Shown: one piece after another, positions 30,275 to 39,808 of the stretch
How positions within the stretch are numbered: position 1 is the stretch's first letter
Layout of the letters: each line of letters starts with the position of its first letter
Notes under the pieces: model-generated
Seen by the model: the letters and a program-made list of their open reading frames with translations, nothing else
Databases searched by the model: none
Told to the model about the DNA's origin: nothing
Program-made: the position numbers and the translations under genes
Source: Polynucleobacter sp. JS-JIR-II-50
Lineage (GTDB): Bacteria > Pseudomonadota > Gammaproteobacteria > Burkholderiales > Burkholderiaceae
Assembly (NCBI RefSeq): GCF_018687895.1
Contig: NZ_CP061307.1
Coordinates: forward strand, 1,135,855 to 1,199,854
DNA: 64,000 bases
Reading direction: 5' to 3'

Positions 30275-31446
30275 CAGAAACCTGTCTTATAGGAAATGAA
30301 GGCAAAAATACCATCGACCAACACAATCAAAACAATACTACTGACAACTGCTCTTGTTGCTGAAATACCAACTGCAGCCGCACCATTTCCAGTTTGCATG
30401 CCACGCAAACAACCAACCGCTGAAACAACCACGCCAAAAAGCGTCGCTTTAATTAAACCAGAACCAATATCTTCGATATCCACAGCTGAAAGCATGCCGT
30501 TGTAGAAATTAATAAAAGGAATGCCATAGATCAACATCGTCAACATTGAGGAAAAAATACTGACGATATCGGCAAACAAAGTCAAAATAGGCGCAACTAA
30601 AATACCCGCCAATACGCGTGGCACGACTAAAAAACGAATGGGGCTTAAGCCGCCAGATACCAGCGCATCTACCTCACTATTGACAGTCATCGTGCCAATC
30701 TCAGCAGCAAAGGCTGCTGAGGAACGTCCTGCTAACAAAATGGCGGTAATTAATGGCCCCATTTCTCGCACAATACCCAAGGCCGCTAGTGGGCCAACAA
30801 AAGATACTGCCCCAAACTGCTGCATGCCAATAGCGGCCTGGAAGGAGAGAATGACACCAATTAAAAAAGCCACTAACCCAACGATGGGCAATGCTGCGAT
30901 ACCTGCCTGCACAGCAGCGTTTACAAAATCACCCCAGCGCACTTGATTAGGGTAACGAATGGACCAAGCTAAATCAGCTGCCAGATGACCGGTAAATGAA
31001 ATTAATCCAACAGCATCATCAATTAAATTTTGGGTCGCCATTCCAGTGCTGACCACAAAACTTCTTTTAGGCTTTACAACGGGAACTGGAAACAAATTAC
31101 CGATTGGATTGAATTCAGCTAGTAACGGTTCATAGCGGGGGTCTAAGCCCACGACATCAAACTTTGCACCCGCTGTTGTTTGCGCCTCTTCAATCCCAAT
31201 CAGAAATGCAATACCAGCACCATCTAGAAAAGTGACTTTGGATGCATCAAATGTCAGAGACTTGCTTTTGCTATCACCCTGCTTGAGCCACGCATCTTGA
31301 GAATAGCGAATTTGAGTCCAAACACTACCCAAAGAATAGACATTCACATTGCCACTCATTAGCACTTTGGCATTATTGGCATCTGCCTGTGACCAAACAG
31401 CCACTGGGGCGTCAGAAACGGCAGAAATGGTGTCAGAAGTGCTCAT
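30274..31446 (-). CDS. MlaE-family permease with N-terminal STAS domain
   Basis: This 390-residue inner-membrane permease of a phospholipid ABC transporter begins with a STAS-like domain (about residues 20-125, with LTFDASKVTFLDGAGIAFL). An MlaE permease domain follows (AALPIVGLVAFLIGVILSFQAA, REMGPLITAILLAGRSSAAFAAEIGTM). In the E. coli Mla system the STAS protein MlaB is separate. Here it is fused to the permease and no separate mlaB or mlaC is present in this operon. It is the first gene, starting from an ATG at 31446. Confidence 0.9.
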   Translation of the reverse strand: MSTSDTISAVSDAPVAVWSQADANNAKVLMSGNVNVYSLGSVWTQIRYSQDAWLKQGDSKSKSLTFDASKVTFLDGAGIAFLIGIEEAQTTAGAKFDVVGLDPRYEPLLAEFNPIGNLFPVPVVKPKRSFVVSTGMATQNLIDDAVGLISFTGHLAADLAWSIRYPNQVRWGDFVNAAVQAGIAALPIVGLVAFLIGVILSFQAAIGMQQFGAVSFVGPLAALGIVREMGPLITAILLAGRSSAAFAAEIGTMTVNSEVDALVSGGLSPIRFLVVPRVLAGILVAPILTLFADIVSIFSSMLTMLIYGIPFINFYNGMLSAVDIEDIGSGLIKATLFGVVVSAVGCLRGMQTGNGAAAVGISATRAVVSSIVLIVLVDGIFAFISYKTGF

Positions 31447-31490
31447 AAGCAGACTATAAGGTATCTCTGTGAAAGATCTGAGAAAAGCCT

Positions 31491-31526
31491 AAAAAGAGAA
31501 AGGGCCCAGTCTTTCAACTAGGCCCT
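31491..31526 (-). terminator. Rho-independent terminator after tRNA-Arg
   Basis: On the minus strand AGGGCCTAGT and ACTGGGCCCT form a 10-bp stem (one T-G pair) around TGAAAG. The tail TTTCTCTTTTT lies at 31500-31490. It lies 10 bases past the tRNA-Arg 3' end and upstream of the MCE operon start. It would end the tRNA transcript. Confidence 0.85.
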
Positions 31527-31535
31527 CATAAAGGT

Positions 31536-31612
31536 TGGTGCGGCTGGCAGGAATTGAACCCACGACCCCTTGGTTCGTAGCCAAGTACTCTATCCAGCTG
31601 AGCTACAGCCGC
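31536..31612 (-). tRNA. tRNA-Arg(ACG)
   Basis: A 77-nt gene with encoded CCA. The acceptor stem GCGGCTG pairs with CAGCCGC, and the anticodon arm is CTTGG-CTACGAA-CCAAG, giving ACG. That anticodon is normally edited to ICG and reads CGU, CGC and CGA. The T arm contains GTTCAATTC. It lies just before greB but on the opposite strand. Confidence 0.97.
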
Positions 31613-31630
31613 AACAGCCATAATTATGCC

Positions 31631-32131
31631 ATGGAAGAGAAGAACTACATCACCCCCGCTGGTCACGAACGCATTAAGACCGAGCTACTTCAGCTCTTAA
31701 ACCTTGATAGACCGGAGGTTGTCAAGGTTGTCCACTGGGCTGCCAGCAATGGCGATCGGTCCGAAAATGGGGACTATATCTATGGGAAAAAGCGTTTAAG
31801 AGAGATAGATAGACGGATCCGCTTCCTTAATAAACGCCTAGAATTTGCCCTGGTTGTCGATAATTCCGCTCGAAAATCGGGAGAAAATGACGCTGAACAG
31901 GTATTTTTTGGAGCAACAGTGACCTACGCAACCCTAGAGGGACCTGAAGCGAATAAGAAGACTCTAATCACAATAGTGGGCGTTGATGAGGTTGACCTAG
32001 ACAAGGGGCACGTCAGCTGGGTCTCACCAATAGCCAAAGCCTTAATTAAGTCTCGGATCGGGGACTGTGTCTTTATTCAAACACCCACCGGCCCTGCTGA
32101 AATTGAAATCTTAGATGTTCAGTACTTGTAA
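31631..32131 (+). CDS. greB: Transcription elongation factor GreB
   Basis: This 166-residue factor stimulates RNA cleavage by backtracked RNA polymerase. The N-terminal coiled coil includes the acidic tip ASNGDRSENGDYIYGKKRLREIDRRIRFL, and the C-terminal FKBP-like domain contains GDCVFIQTPTGPAEIEILDV. The frame runs upstream into the antisense of tRNA-Arg, but that part is spurious; the ATG at 31631 (MEEKNYITPAGHERIK) fits the family. It converges with spoT, with only 3 bases between the stops. Confidence 0.94.
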   Translation: MEEKNYITPAGHERIKTELLQLLNLDRPEVVKVVHWAASNGDRSENGDYIYGKKRLREIDRRIRFLNKRLEFALVVDNSARKSGENDAEQVFFGATVTYATLEGPEANKKTLITIVGVDEVDLDKGHVSWVSPIAKALIKSRIGDCVFIQTPTGPAEIEILDVQYL

Positions 32132-32134
32132 AAC

Positions 32135-34540
32135 TCAAACAGCACGAGTACGCGTCACGCGCATGACATCAGGATTGGCTCGCAAACTGCGCATCACCTT
32201 AGATAGGTGCAATCGGTCATAAACCTGGATGGTAAAGCGGATGGTGACCGAATCTTCCTTGAAACGATCTTCCATCGATACATTCATGATGTTGGAGTCC
32301 GCTGAAGTAACACTACTTGCCACTCTAGCCAAAACACCCTTGCCCTGACGCGTATCGATCGCTAGATCTAATTCAAACTCGCGATTCAGCTCTTTGCCCC
32401 ACTCAACCTCGACCCACTTATCACTATCCTTAGAGAGCATGCGCAATGCCACCGGACAATCGTTGGTATGAACTTGCAACCCTTCGCCCTTGCCAAGGTA
32501 GCCAATAATGTTATCGCCTGGAATAGGATGGCAGCAAGTTTGGAAATGAATCGAATTGCCCTCACGCCCATCGACCAAGATAGCTTGGCGTTGTTGATGA
32601 TGGCTTGCCTCTTGGTTCGGCGCGACCCAATCAGCAACACCTAAACGCATTTGCTCAGCCCCACCCTCATCATCAATCAAAATTTTCAGACGAATAGCGA
32701 GCTCCTGAGGAGAGCGTCTGCCTAAAGCAATGTTGACGCATGCTTCTTCGCGGGTTTTATCACCCGTCCAATGCGTTAGCTTTTCCCAAATTTCTGGGCT
32801 TAACAAAGCAGCATCAACACCCTGTTGACGTAAAGCATTTGCTAAAAGGCGCTCGCCTAGTTGAAGTGATTCAGAATAATGTTTAGTTTTAAGGGAATGT
32901 CGTATTGAGGCGCGCGCTTTTCCGGTCCGCACAAATGCCAACCAACCTGGATTGGGTTGTGAACTTGCCGAAGTAATGACTTCAACAATGTCACTATTCT
33001 TAAGCTCGCTACGCAAAGGCAATTGCAGGCCGTTGATTTTGACGGCTACGCAGGTATTACCCAGATCACTATGGATAGAGTAAGCAAAATCTAGAGCAGT
33101 TGCGCCCCTTGGTAAGGCCCTAATCTGCCCAGTGGGTGTAAATACATAAACCGCGTCTGGGAACAAGTCAATTTTGACGTGCTCTAAAAATTCTTGAGAG
33201 TCGCCACTGCTATCCTGAATATCTATTAATGACTGAAGCCATTGGTGAGCCCTGTTTTGCACTTCGCTCATATCAGGAGAGCCGTCTTTATAAGCCCAGT
33301 GCGCCGCTACTCCCGCCTCAGCAACCGCATGCATTTCAGTTGTGCGAATCTGGAACTCTACCGGCACGCCAGATGGGCCCAATAAGGTCGTATGCAAGGA
33401 TTGATAGCCATTTAATTTAGGAATGGCAATGTAATCCTTAAACTTACCCGGCATGGGCTTGTATAGCGCATGCAAGATACCAAGAGCGCGATAGCATTCA
33501 TCAATCGAATTCACCGTTACGCGGAAAGCATAAACATCTAATACCTGTGAAAAGCTTAAATGCTTTGAGCGCATCTTGGTATAGATGCTAAAGAGCGTCT
33601 TCTCACGACCGCGCAGATCAACCTCTAAATTGGCTTTAGCAAAGGCCATGCGTGAAGCCTGCAAAATCTTTTCAACCATTTCCTTGCGGTTGCCACGTGC
33701 ACGCTTAACAGCTCCCTCAATGACTCGGAAACGCATGGGCATGGAGTAGCGGAAACTGAGATCTTGTAGATCGCGGTAAATGATATTTAGCCCAAGACGA
33801 TGGGCGATTGGTGCGTAGATTTCAATTGTTTCAGCAGCTACCCGACGGCGCTTCTCCATGGGTACAGCGTCCAAGGTGCGCATATTGTGGGTGCGGTCAG
33901 CAAGCTTGACCAAGATGACACGCACGTCACGCGCCATAGCCATGAACATCTTGCGAAAGCTCTCTGCTTGCGCCTCAGCATGACTTTGAAATTCTAATTT
34001 ATCGAGTTTAGTTAAGCCCTCAACTAACTCTGCCACCTTATTGCCAAACTTTTCAACCAAATCTGCTTTAGTACAGCCGGTATCTTCAATCACATCATGC
34101 ATCAATGCGGCCATGATGGATGGCGCATCCAAGCGCCACGTTGCACATAGTTCAGCCACAGCAACTGGATGGGTAATGTAAGGTTCGCCGCTATGACGGT
34201 ATTGACCTAAATGCGCAGCGTCAGAAAACTGAAATGCTTTTTTAACTTGTGCAATCTCATCAGGCTTCAGATAAGAGAGCTTCGCCAGCAATCCCTCAAT
34301 AGAAACTACTTGATGCTTGAGCGGAAGTATCGGCGCAGATGTCGGGCCGAACAAATGGCGACTCGATTGCGCCAACAAACTCGCAATGATGGATTTTTTA
34401 CCACTTTGAATTGGTGTGTCGGAAACCGTATCCAACAACTGTGCTTGAGCTGAGTCTCGTGAAGCGTCAAGCGAAGCATCCTTAGACGAGATGCTTCCTA
34501 CTTTTTCCGATGTATTGGCTATTCCTAAAGGGAGCTCCAC
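32135..34540 (-). CDS. spoT: Bifunctional (p)ppGpp synthetase/hydrolase SpoT
   Basis: This 801-residue stringent-response enzyme has an N-terminal HD hydrolase domain with H124 and the H148-D149 pair (ALMHDVIEDT). The synthetase domain contains FKDYIAIPKLNGYQSLHTT and VEFQIRTTEMHAVAE. A TGS domain (VYVFTPTGQIRALPRGATALDFAY) and a C-terminal ACT domain follow. The intact HD motif argues for hydrolase activity, so SpoT rather than RelA. About 80 extra N-terminal residues precede the HD domain compared with E. coli SpoT. The start is a GTG at 34540. It follows rpoZ and gmk. Confidence 0.95.
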   Translation of the reverse strand: MELPLGIANTSEKVGSISSKDASLDASRDSAQAQLLDTVSDTPIQSGKKSIIASLLAQSSRHLFGPTSAPILPLKHQVVSIEGLLAKLSYLKPDEIAQVKKAFQFSDAAHLGQYRHSGEPYITHPVAVAELCATWRLDAPSIMAALMHDVIEDTGCTKADLVEKFGNKVAELVEGLTKLDKLEFQSHAEAQAESFRKMFMAMARDVRVILVKLADRTHNMRTLDAVPMEKRRRVAAETIEIYAPIAHRLGLNIIYRDLQDLSFRYSMPMRFRVIEGAVKRARGNRKEMVEKILQASRMAFAKANLEVDLRGREKTLFSIYTKMRSKHLSFSQVLDVYAFRVTVNSIDECYRALGILHALYKPMPGKFKDYIAIPKLNGYQSLHTTLLGPSGVPVEFQIRTTEMHAVAEAGVAAHWAYKDGSPDMSEVQNRAHQWLQSLIDIQDSSGDSQEFLEHVKIDLFPDAVYVFTPTGQIRALPRGATALDFAYSIHSDLGNTCVAVKINGLQLPLRSELKNSDIVEVITSASSQPNPGWLAFVRTGKARASIRHSLKTKHYSESLQLGERLLANALRQQGVDAALLSPEIWEKLTHWTGDKTREEACVNIALGRRSPQELAIRLKILIDDEGGAEQMRLGVADWVAPNQEASHHQQRQAILVDGREGNSIHFQTCCHPIPGDNIIGYLGKGEGLQVHTNDCPVALRMLSKDSDKWVEVEWGKELNREFELDLAIDTRQGKGVLARVASSVTSADSNIMNVSMEDRFKEDSVTIRFTIQVYDRLHLSKVMRSLRANPDVMRVTRTRAV

Positions 34541-34555
34541 ACCGGAACCCCTTAA

Positions 34556-34759
34556 TTACAGAGGTACTTTGGTCAACATGTCACGGTCAGTCACACCAGC
34601 AGCTACTTCACGTAATGCAACTACGGTAGCTTTATCTCTGGACTCAACGCGTGGGGAGTGACCTTGTACTAATTGGCGAGCACGATATGTCGCAGCCAAA
34701 ACCAGTTCAAAACGGTTTGGAATAGTTTTAAGGCAATCTTCTACAGTAATACGTGCCAT
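34556..34759 (-). CDS. rpoZ: RNA polymerase omega subunit
   Basis: This 67-residue subunit binds and stabilises the beta-prime subunit of RNA polymerase and takes part in ppGpp sensing. It has the omega signature [23 protein letters not shown] and RARQL. It sits between gmk and spoT, as in many proteobacteria. It is slightly shorter than the 91-residue E. coli protein, typical of betaproteobacteria. Confidence 0.96.
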   Translation of the reverse strand: MARITVEDCLKTIPNRFELVLAATYRARQLVQGHSPRVESRDKATVVALREVAAGVTDRDMLTKVPL

Positions 34760-34803
34760 GCTGGACTCACTTAATTTAGCTTCAATACCTATAGGATAAC
34801 TGA

Positions 34804-35442
34804 TTAGACCCCGAGGCGCTTCAAAAGCGCTGGATTTCTGGCCATACTGGGGCCAGAGCGCAGACGGCTGGAAGCTAATATGTGCTTTAAATCGACCAAA
34901 GCCTGGTCAAAAGAATCGTTCACCACGATGTAATCTGCCTCATGAGCATGCAAAAGCTCTACATGGGCAGCTGCCAAGCGGCGTTGAATCGTTGCCTCAT
35001 CGTCCTGACCACGCTTACGTAGACGCTCTTCTAAAGCCTCTATGGATGGCGGGAAGATAAAGATCCACTGCACAGAAGGTATTAACTTCCGAATTTGTTG
35101 GGCGCCTTGCCAATCAATCTCCAGCATGACATCGCTGCCTGCCTGCATTTGAGATTCAATCCAAGGTTTTGAAGTCCCATAAAAATGACCATGGACTTCT
35201 GCCCATTCTAGAAAATATCCCAGATCACGTTCTTGCAAAAAATCTTCTTTTGTCAGAAACCGATAATCCTTGCCATCAACTTCACCAGGTCGCGGTGTAC
35301 GTGTAGTGGTTGATAAAGATAACTTCAGTCCAGCTTCGTCTTTAAGTAAGGCATTTACCAAAGAGGATTTTCCTGCGCCTGAGGGCGCAACAATCATCAA
35401 CATGCTGCCTTGGTAGGATGGTGTTGGAGTGGAGTTAGTCAT
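34804..35442 (-). CDS. gmk: Guanylate kinase
   Basis: This 212-residue kinase phosphorylates GMP to GDP using ATP. The P-loop is [14 protein letters not shown] near residue 18. The GMP-binding region includes [18 protein letters not shown] and [15 protein letters not shown]. The lid [15 protein letters not shown] is also present. It lies downstream of the yicC-like gene and upstream of rpoZ, the conserved yicC-gmk-rpoZ-spoT order. Confidence 0.97.
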   Translation of the reverse strand: MTNSTPTPSYQGSMLMIVAPSGAGKSSLVNALLKDEAGLKLSLSTTTRTPRPGEVDGKDYRFLTKEDFLQERDLGYFLEWAEVHGHFYGTSKPWIESQMQAGSDVMLEIDWQGAQQIRKLIPSVQWIFIFPPSIEALEERLRKRGQDDEATIQRRLAAAHVELLHAHEADYIVVNDSFDQALVDLKHILASSRLRSGPSMARNPALLKRLGV

Positions 35443-35458
35443 AAATCAATAGTATGGA

Positions 35459-36388
35459 TTACTCGAGGTTTTGAACTTGCTCACGCATTTGCTCAATCAT
35501 AAGCTTGAGTTCTAAGGCTGCTTGTGTGCATTCTTCCGATACAGACTTAGAACTTAGGGTGTTGGCTTCGCGATTCAACTCTTGCATCAAAAAATCTAAA
35601 CGCTTACCAACAGGGCCTTTGCCTGCAAGTGCGTTATCTACTGCCTGAAGATGAGTCTTTAAGCGCGCAAACTCTTCAGCCACATCGATACGCACTGCAT
35701 AGAGCACAACCTCTTGACGAATACGCTCCATCAGTTCAGCGCCCGCCTTGGCTTGTTCTTGAGCAGCTAGCGCTTCAGCAAGACGCTCTGTGAGCTTTTC
35801 TTGGTACTGGGCTACATACTCAGGAACTTTGGGCTCAATTACTCTAACGATATCGCGCATCTTGCCAGTGATACTGGTAAGTACACCAACCAAGGCCTTA
35901 CCCTCGGCATGACGACTCTCCATGAGGGCTGCTAGGGCTGCGCGCCCAGCCTCGACAGTGGCAGTGATCCAACTATCCTCTTCGCCCCGAGGCTCGGAAA
36001 CAATGCCAGGCCAACGCAACACTTCAGAAATACTCAATTCTTGTGCTTTTGGAAATGCTTCCTGGGCTTTCTCTTGAAGGGTATAAAGGGCATCAAGACG
36101 ATCTCGACTAATCGCACCTAGGGCATGGGGATTACTTTTGGCGGCACCTGCTGCGGCACTATTGACCCGCCATGCCGCCCTAAACTCCACCTTGCCCCGA
36201 GAAAGGCTTTGAGTAGCCAGTTCTCGTAAGGCAGGCTCTGCCCCGCGGCATTCGTCCGGAAGACGAAATCCTAGATCCAGAAAGCGGCTGTTAACTGCCC
36301 GACATTCCACCTGCAGATCAGCAACTACGCCCGCCCCTAGGGAGACTTGGCGAGAAGCGCTGCCATAACCAGTCATGCTCGATATCAT
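35459..36388 (-). CDS. YicC family endoribonuclease-like protein
   Basis: This 309-residue protein has the YicC N-terminal signature [11 protein letters not shown] and [16 protein letters not shown]. The C-terminal DUF1732 region has [22 protein letters not shown] and [19 protein letters not shown]. coli YicC has been described as an endoribonuclease acting on small RNAs. It starts 17 bases upstream of gmk and diverges from rph across a 68-base promoter region. Confidence 0.92.
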   Translation of the reverse strand: MISSMTGYGSASRQVSLGAGVVADLQVECRAVNSRFLDLGFRLPDECRGAEPALRELATQSLSRGKVEFRAAWRVNSAAAGAAKSNPHALGAISRDRLDALYTLQEKAQEAFPKAQELSISEVLRWPGIVSEPRGEEDSWITATVEAGRAALAALMESRHAEGKALVGVLTSITGKMRDIVRVIEPKVPEYVAQYQEKLTERLAEALAAQEQAKAGAELMERIRQEVVLYAVRIDVAEEFARLKTHLQAVDNALAGKGPVGKRLDFLMQELNREANTLSSKSVSEECTQAALELKLMIEQMREQVQNLE

Positions 36389-36456
36389 ATGGACATTGTA
36401 GATTCATTATTGAACTAGACCCGATCCAGACCCTAACCCCACAGGACCCCCTTTCC

Positions 36457-37197
36457 ATGAGCACAGCAAACCCAGCCAATATTGCCCGCCCTAGCGGCCG
36501 TAAGCCCACCGATTTGCGTCCAGTAACCATCTCTAGAGCCTTTACCAAGCATGCTGAAGGTTCGGTATTAATTGCCTTTGGGGATACCAAGGTGCTGTGT
36601 ACTGCCAGCATCCTCGAAAAGGTGCCTCCACATAAGAAAGGCTCTGGCGAAGGCTGGGTAACCGCTGAATACGGCATGCTGCCCCGCTCCACCCATACCC
36701 GCAGCGATCGTGAAGCTGCCCGTGGCAAACAATCTGGTCGTACCCAAGAAATTCAGCGCCTCATTGGCCGTGCCATGCGTAGCGTCTTTGATTTAAAAGT
36801 ACTGGGCGAGAGAACTATTCACCTCGATTGCGACGTGCTGCAGGCTGATGGCGGAACACGTACTGCATCCATTACTGGCGCCTATGTTGCGGCTCGTGAT
36901 GCAGTAAACCAACTTCTTAAAAGTGGCGTCCTGAGCAAGGACCCCATTATCGATAGCGTTGCTGCAATTTCAGTTGGCATTTATCAAGGCGTTCCAGTGC
37001 TGGACTTGGATTACCCAGAAGACTCTTCTTGCGATACCGATATGAATGTGGTCATGACCGGCAAAGGCGGAATGATTGAAGTTCAAGGCACAGCAGAAGG
37101 TGTCGCTTTCTCAAGGGCGGAGCTCAATGCACTCCTGGATCTGGCCGAACAAGGTATTCAAGAGCTCACCCAAATGCAAAGTGATGCATTGAAATAA
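36457..37197 (+). CDS. rph: Ribonuclease PH
   Basis: This 246-residue phosphorolytic exoribonuclease trims tRNA 3' ends. Family features include [15 protein letters not shown] near the N-terminus, [19 protein letters not shown], and [23 protein letters not shown]. The C-terminus is intact. It is the first gene of a plus-strand rph-rdgB-hemW run, with 8 bases before rdgB. Confidence 0.97.
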   Translation: MSTANPANIARPSGRKPTDLRPVTISRAFTKHAEGSVLIAFGDTKVLCTASILEKVPPHKKGSGEGWVTAEYGMLPRSTHTRSDREAARGKQSGRTQEIQRLIGRAMRSVFDLKVLGERTIHLDCDVLQADGGTRTASITGAYVAARDAVNQLLKSGVLSKDPIIDSVAAISVGIYQGVPVLDLDYPEDSSCDTDMNVVMTGKGGMIEVQGTAEGVAFSRAELNALLDLAEQGIQELTQMQSDALK

Positions 37198-37205
37198 AGA
37201 TCGAC

Positions 37206-37796
37206 ATGCAAAAACTCGTTCTCGCATCTAACAATGCCGGCAAGGTAAAAGAGTTTCAGGCACTATTGGCGCCCTTGAACTTTCAAGTGATCCCCCAGGG
37301 TGAATTGGGCATTCCTTCTGCAGAAGAGCCACACTTCACCTTTGTGGAGAATGCTCTTACTAAGGCAAGGCATGCAAGCGCTGCATCAGGCTTGCCGGCG
37401 TTGGCCGATGATTCTGGTATATGTGCACATGCTTTAAACGGCAAGCCCGGCGTTTTGTCGGCTCGCTTTGCTGGTGAGCAAGGTGATGATGTCTCAAACA
37501 ATCGTAAACTCATTCAAGAATTAAAAGATCAGGCAGATCGAGGAGCGCATTATGTGTGCGCCTTGGTTTTCGTAAATAGCGCAAATGATCCCGAACCCAT
37601 CATTGTGCAAACACGTTGGTATGGGCAAATTATTGATCAGGCATCGGGTAGCAATGGTTTTGGGTATGACCCCCACTTCTTTTTGCCGGATCAAAAATGC
37701 ACCGCTGCTGAGCTAGAGCCAGAAAAAAAGAATTCAATCAGTCATCGCGGTCAAGCACTACGTGAATTGATTGCACAACTCAAAAGTCGTGCTTAA
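37206..37796 (+). CDS. rdgB: XTP/dITP diphosphatase (RdgB/HAM1 family)
   Basis: This 196-residue enzyme hydrolyses dITP and XTP to keep non-canonical purines out of DNA. It starts with LASNNAGKVKEFQALL. It has TFVENALTKARHAS-GLPALADDSGI around residues 40-73, GFGYDPHF near residue 150, and ISHRGQAL near the end. It overlaps the hemW start. Confidence 0.96.
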   Translation: MQKLVLASNNAGKVKEFQALLAPLNFQVIPQGELGIPSAEEPHFTFVENALTKARHASAASGLPALADDSGICAHALNGKPGVLSARFAGEQGDDVSNNRKLIQELKDQADRGAHYVCALVFVNSANDPEPIIVQTRWYGQIIDQASGSNGFGYDPHFFLPDQKCTAAELEPEKKNSISHRGQALRELIAQLKSRA

Positions 37797-38976
37797 TTCG
37801 AGCCCCAACAAAGTAACGCTAACTGCATTGCCTCCTTTGGCTTTGTATATTCACTTTCCTTGGTGTGAAAAGAAATGCCCTTATTGTGACTTCAATTCAC
37901 ATCAAATTAAAGAAGGTGTTACCAGGGCGGGCTTTGATGAGCAGCGCTATATCAATGCACTGATTGCTGACCTAGAAACTGAATTACCTAATATTTGGGG
38001 GCGTCAGGTCCATAGCATCTTTATTGGTGGGGGAACGCCAAGCCTGCTATCAGCCGAAGGCATGGATCAATTACTTTGCGCTATCCGCGCTCGAGTAAAT
38101 CTTGAGCCCGATGCTGAAATTACGATGGAAGCAAACCCAGGATCAATCGAAGCCGATAAATTTGCAGGATTTGCAAAGGCAGGGATTAATCGTGTGTCGA
38201 TCGGAGTTCAGAGCTTTCAGGATGAACAGCTCAAAGCCTTGGGACGTATACACAATGGCGAGGAAGCCAAGCGCGCAATAGCAATTGCCCTGAAACACTT
38301 CAAATCGGTGAATCTGGATTTGATGTACGGGCTCCCAAAGCAGACATTAGATTTAGCCAAGGCAGATATTGAGACAGCCCTTTCTTTTAAAACGCCCCAT
38401 CTGTCTTTCTACAATCTCACGTTGGAACCGAATACCTACTTTGCAAACTTTCCTCCACAATTACCTAGCGATGATGAAGTGGATGCCATCTTTGAGCAGA
38501 ATTTAGATTTACTCACCAAGGCAGGCTACAAACGTTATGAAGTCTCTGCCTACGCTCAGAAAAACCAAGAGTGCAAACACAACCTGAACTACTGGCGCTT
38601 TGGTGATTACATGGGCATTGGTGCAGGCGCTCATGGAAAGATTTCTTTTCCAGACAAAATTACTCGCCAAGTAAGGGAACGCCATCCAGAAAGTTATATG
38701 CAAGCAATGGAGTCCAAGGGAAATGCGTTAATTGAATCTCGGGTTCTTGAAGCTAAGGATCTGCCTTTCGAATTCATGCTCAATACCCTAAGACTGACAG
38801 ATGGCGTTGCCACCAATACTTTCAGCGAAAGAACAGGTCTGCCTTTAAACGTGATTAGCAAAGGCTTAGCTGAAGCTAGTAACAAGCAATTACTGGATGA
38901 GAATCCCAGTCAGCTGAAAGCCACACCACTAGGAATGCGCTACCTCAATAATCTGCAAGAAATGTTTTTGGATTAA
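37789..38976 (+). CDS. hemW: Radical SAM heme chaperone HemW
   Basis: This protein of about 395 residues inserts or carries heme for anaerobic respiratory enzymes. The radical SAM cluster motif is CEKKCPYC, followed by DFNSH. FIGGGTPSLL and a GVQSFQ segment define the HemN/HemW family. The Cys pattern CxxxCxxC without the extra HemN N-terminal residues indicates HemW. The start is uncertain: a GTG at 37789 (chosen) or a TTG at 37771, both overlapping rdgB. Neither has a clear ribosome-binding site. Confidence 0.9.
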   Translation: MLNSSPNKVTLTALPPLALYIHFPWCEKKCPYCDFNSHQIKEGVTRAGFDEQRYINALIADLETELPNIWGRQVHSIFIGGGTPSLLSAEGMDQLLCAIRARVNLEPDAEITMEANPGSIEADKFAGFAKAGINRVSIGVQSFQDEQLKALGRIHNGEEAKRAIAIALKHFKSVNLDLMYGLPKQTLDLAKADIETALSFKTPHLSFYNLTLEPNTYFANFPPQLPSDDEVDAIFEQNLDLLTKAGYKRYEVSAYAQKNQECKHNLNYWRFGDYMGIGAGAHGKISFPDKITRQVRERHPESYMQAMESKGNALIESRVLEAKDLPFEFMLNTLRLTDGVATNTFSERTGLPLNVISKGLAEASNKQLLDENPSQLKATPLGMRYLNNLQEMFLD

Positions 38977-39003
38977 ACCGTTTTAGCCGCTATGCGTTGA
39001 GCG

Positions 39004-39801
39004 CTAGCTACCCGTCCAAATAGGTGGCTCACCCTTTAAGAATGAAGCAACTCCGCCTTGGAAATCATTGCTGCCATAGGTTTCACTGATGAGGTCACTA
39101 CAGTCGGGCAGATTGTTTTTAATTAATCTAGCCAATACCAGCTTGCTAGATTTTTGGGTAATGGGAGCCAACTTACTCAGTCGCTCTGCGAGATTGGCAG
39201 CCTCTTGACCTAGCTGCTCTTGCTCGTATGTTGCTAAAAGATAACCTTGTTGGAGCAACTCTTTTGCAGGAATCATTTCCGCAAGAAGCAGCATCCGCTT
39301 AACAATGTTGATTCCTAGATGAGCAACTAGCCATGCAACATTTGCAGCAGATAAACAGTTACCAAGTGTTTTGGCTATAGGTACGCCAAACTTAGCTTCG
39401 GGAGTTGAGATTCGGAAATCACAGCAACTGGCTATTGCTAATCCACCCCCAACAGCCATAGCATCGACAACGGCAATTGTTGGGATGGGCAAGGTGGCAA
39501 GCGGACCCAGATAATCATCAATACCCTCTTCATAACGAATGCCATCGTGACCATCTTTAAAGCTAGCAAATTGCGCTATATCACTACCGGATATAAAAGA
39601 CTTGCCGCCAGCACCGCGTAAGATGGCTACACGTATCTTGGGATTCTTAGCAATATCTTCACAGATCGACTTCAGGCTTTGATACATCCCTACTGTCATT
39701 GCATTGCGAGCCGCTACATGATCAAAAGTAATGTAGGCAATGTCACCCTGCGTCTCTAAAACGACTTGAGCAACATTACCTCCTTTTCCGGAATCACTCA
39801 T
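39004..39801 (-). CDS. Crotonase-superfamily (enoyl-CoA hydratase-like) protein
   Basis: This 265-residue crotonase-fold protein keeps the oxyanion-hole segments (FISGSDIAQF, DAMAVGGGLAIASCCDFR). The two Glu residues of classical enoyl-CoA hydratase align with Ala122 (GGGLAIAS) and Ile142 (FGVPIAK), so neither catalytic acid is present. The reaction is therefore probably not plain hydration. It lies 7 bases downstream of a Bug protein gene and opposite a family III CoA-transferase, suggesting a shared acyl-CoA pathway. Confidence 0.85.
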   Translation of the reverse strand: MSDSGKGGNVAQVVLETQGDIAYITFDHVAARNAMTVGMYQSLKSICEDIAKNPKIRVAILRGAGGKSFISGSDIAQFASFKDGHDGIRYEEGIDDYLGPLATLPIPTIAVVDAMAVGGGLAIASCCDFRISTPEAKFGVPIAKTLGNCLSAANVAWLVAHLGINIVKRMLLLAEMIPAKELLQQGYLLATYEQEQLGQEAANLAERLSKLAPITQKSSKLVLARLIKNNLPDCSDLISETYGSNDFQGGVASFLKGEPPIWTGS

Positions 39802-39808
39802 AGAGAGT

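Noticed and set aside
31535..31630. N-terminal extension of the greB frame (MVRLAGIEPTTPWF...)
   Set aside because: It is read from the antisense of tRNA-Arg, a well-known source of spurious proteins. GreB proper starts at the ATG at 31631.
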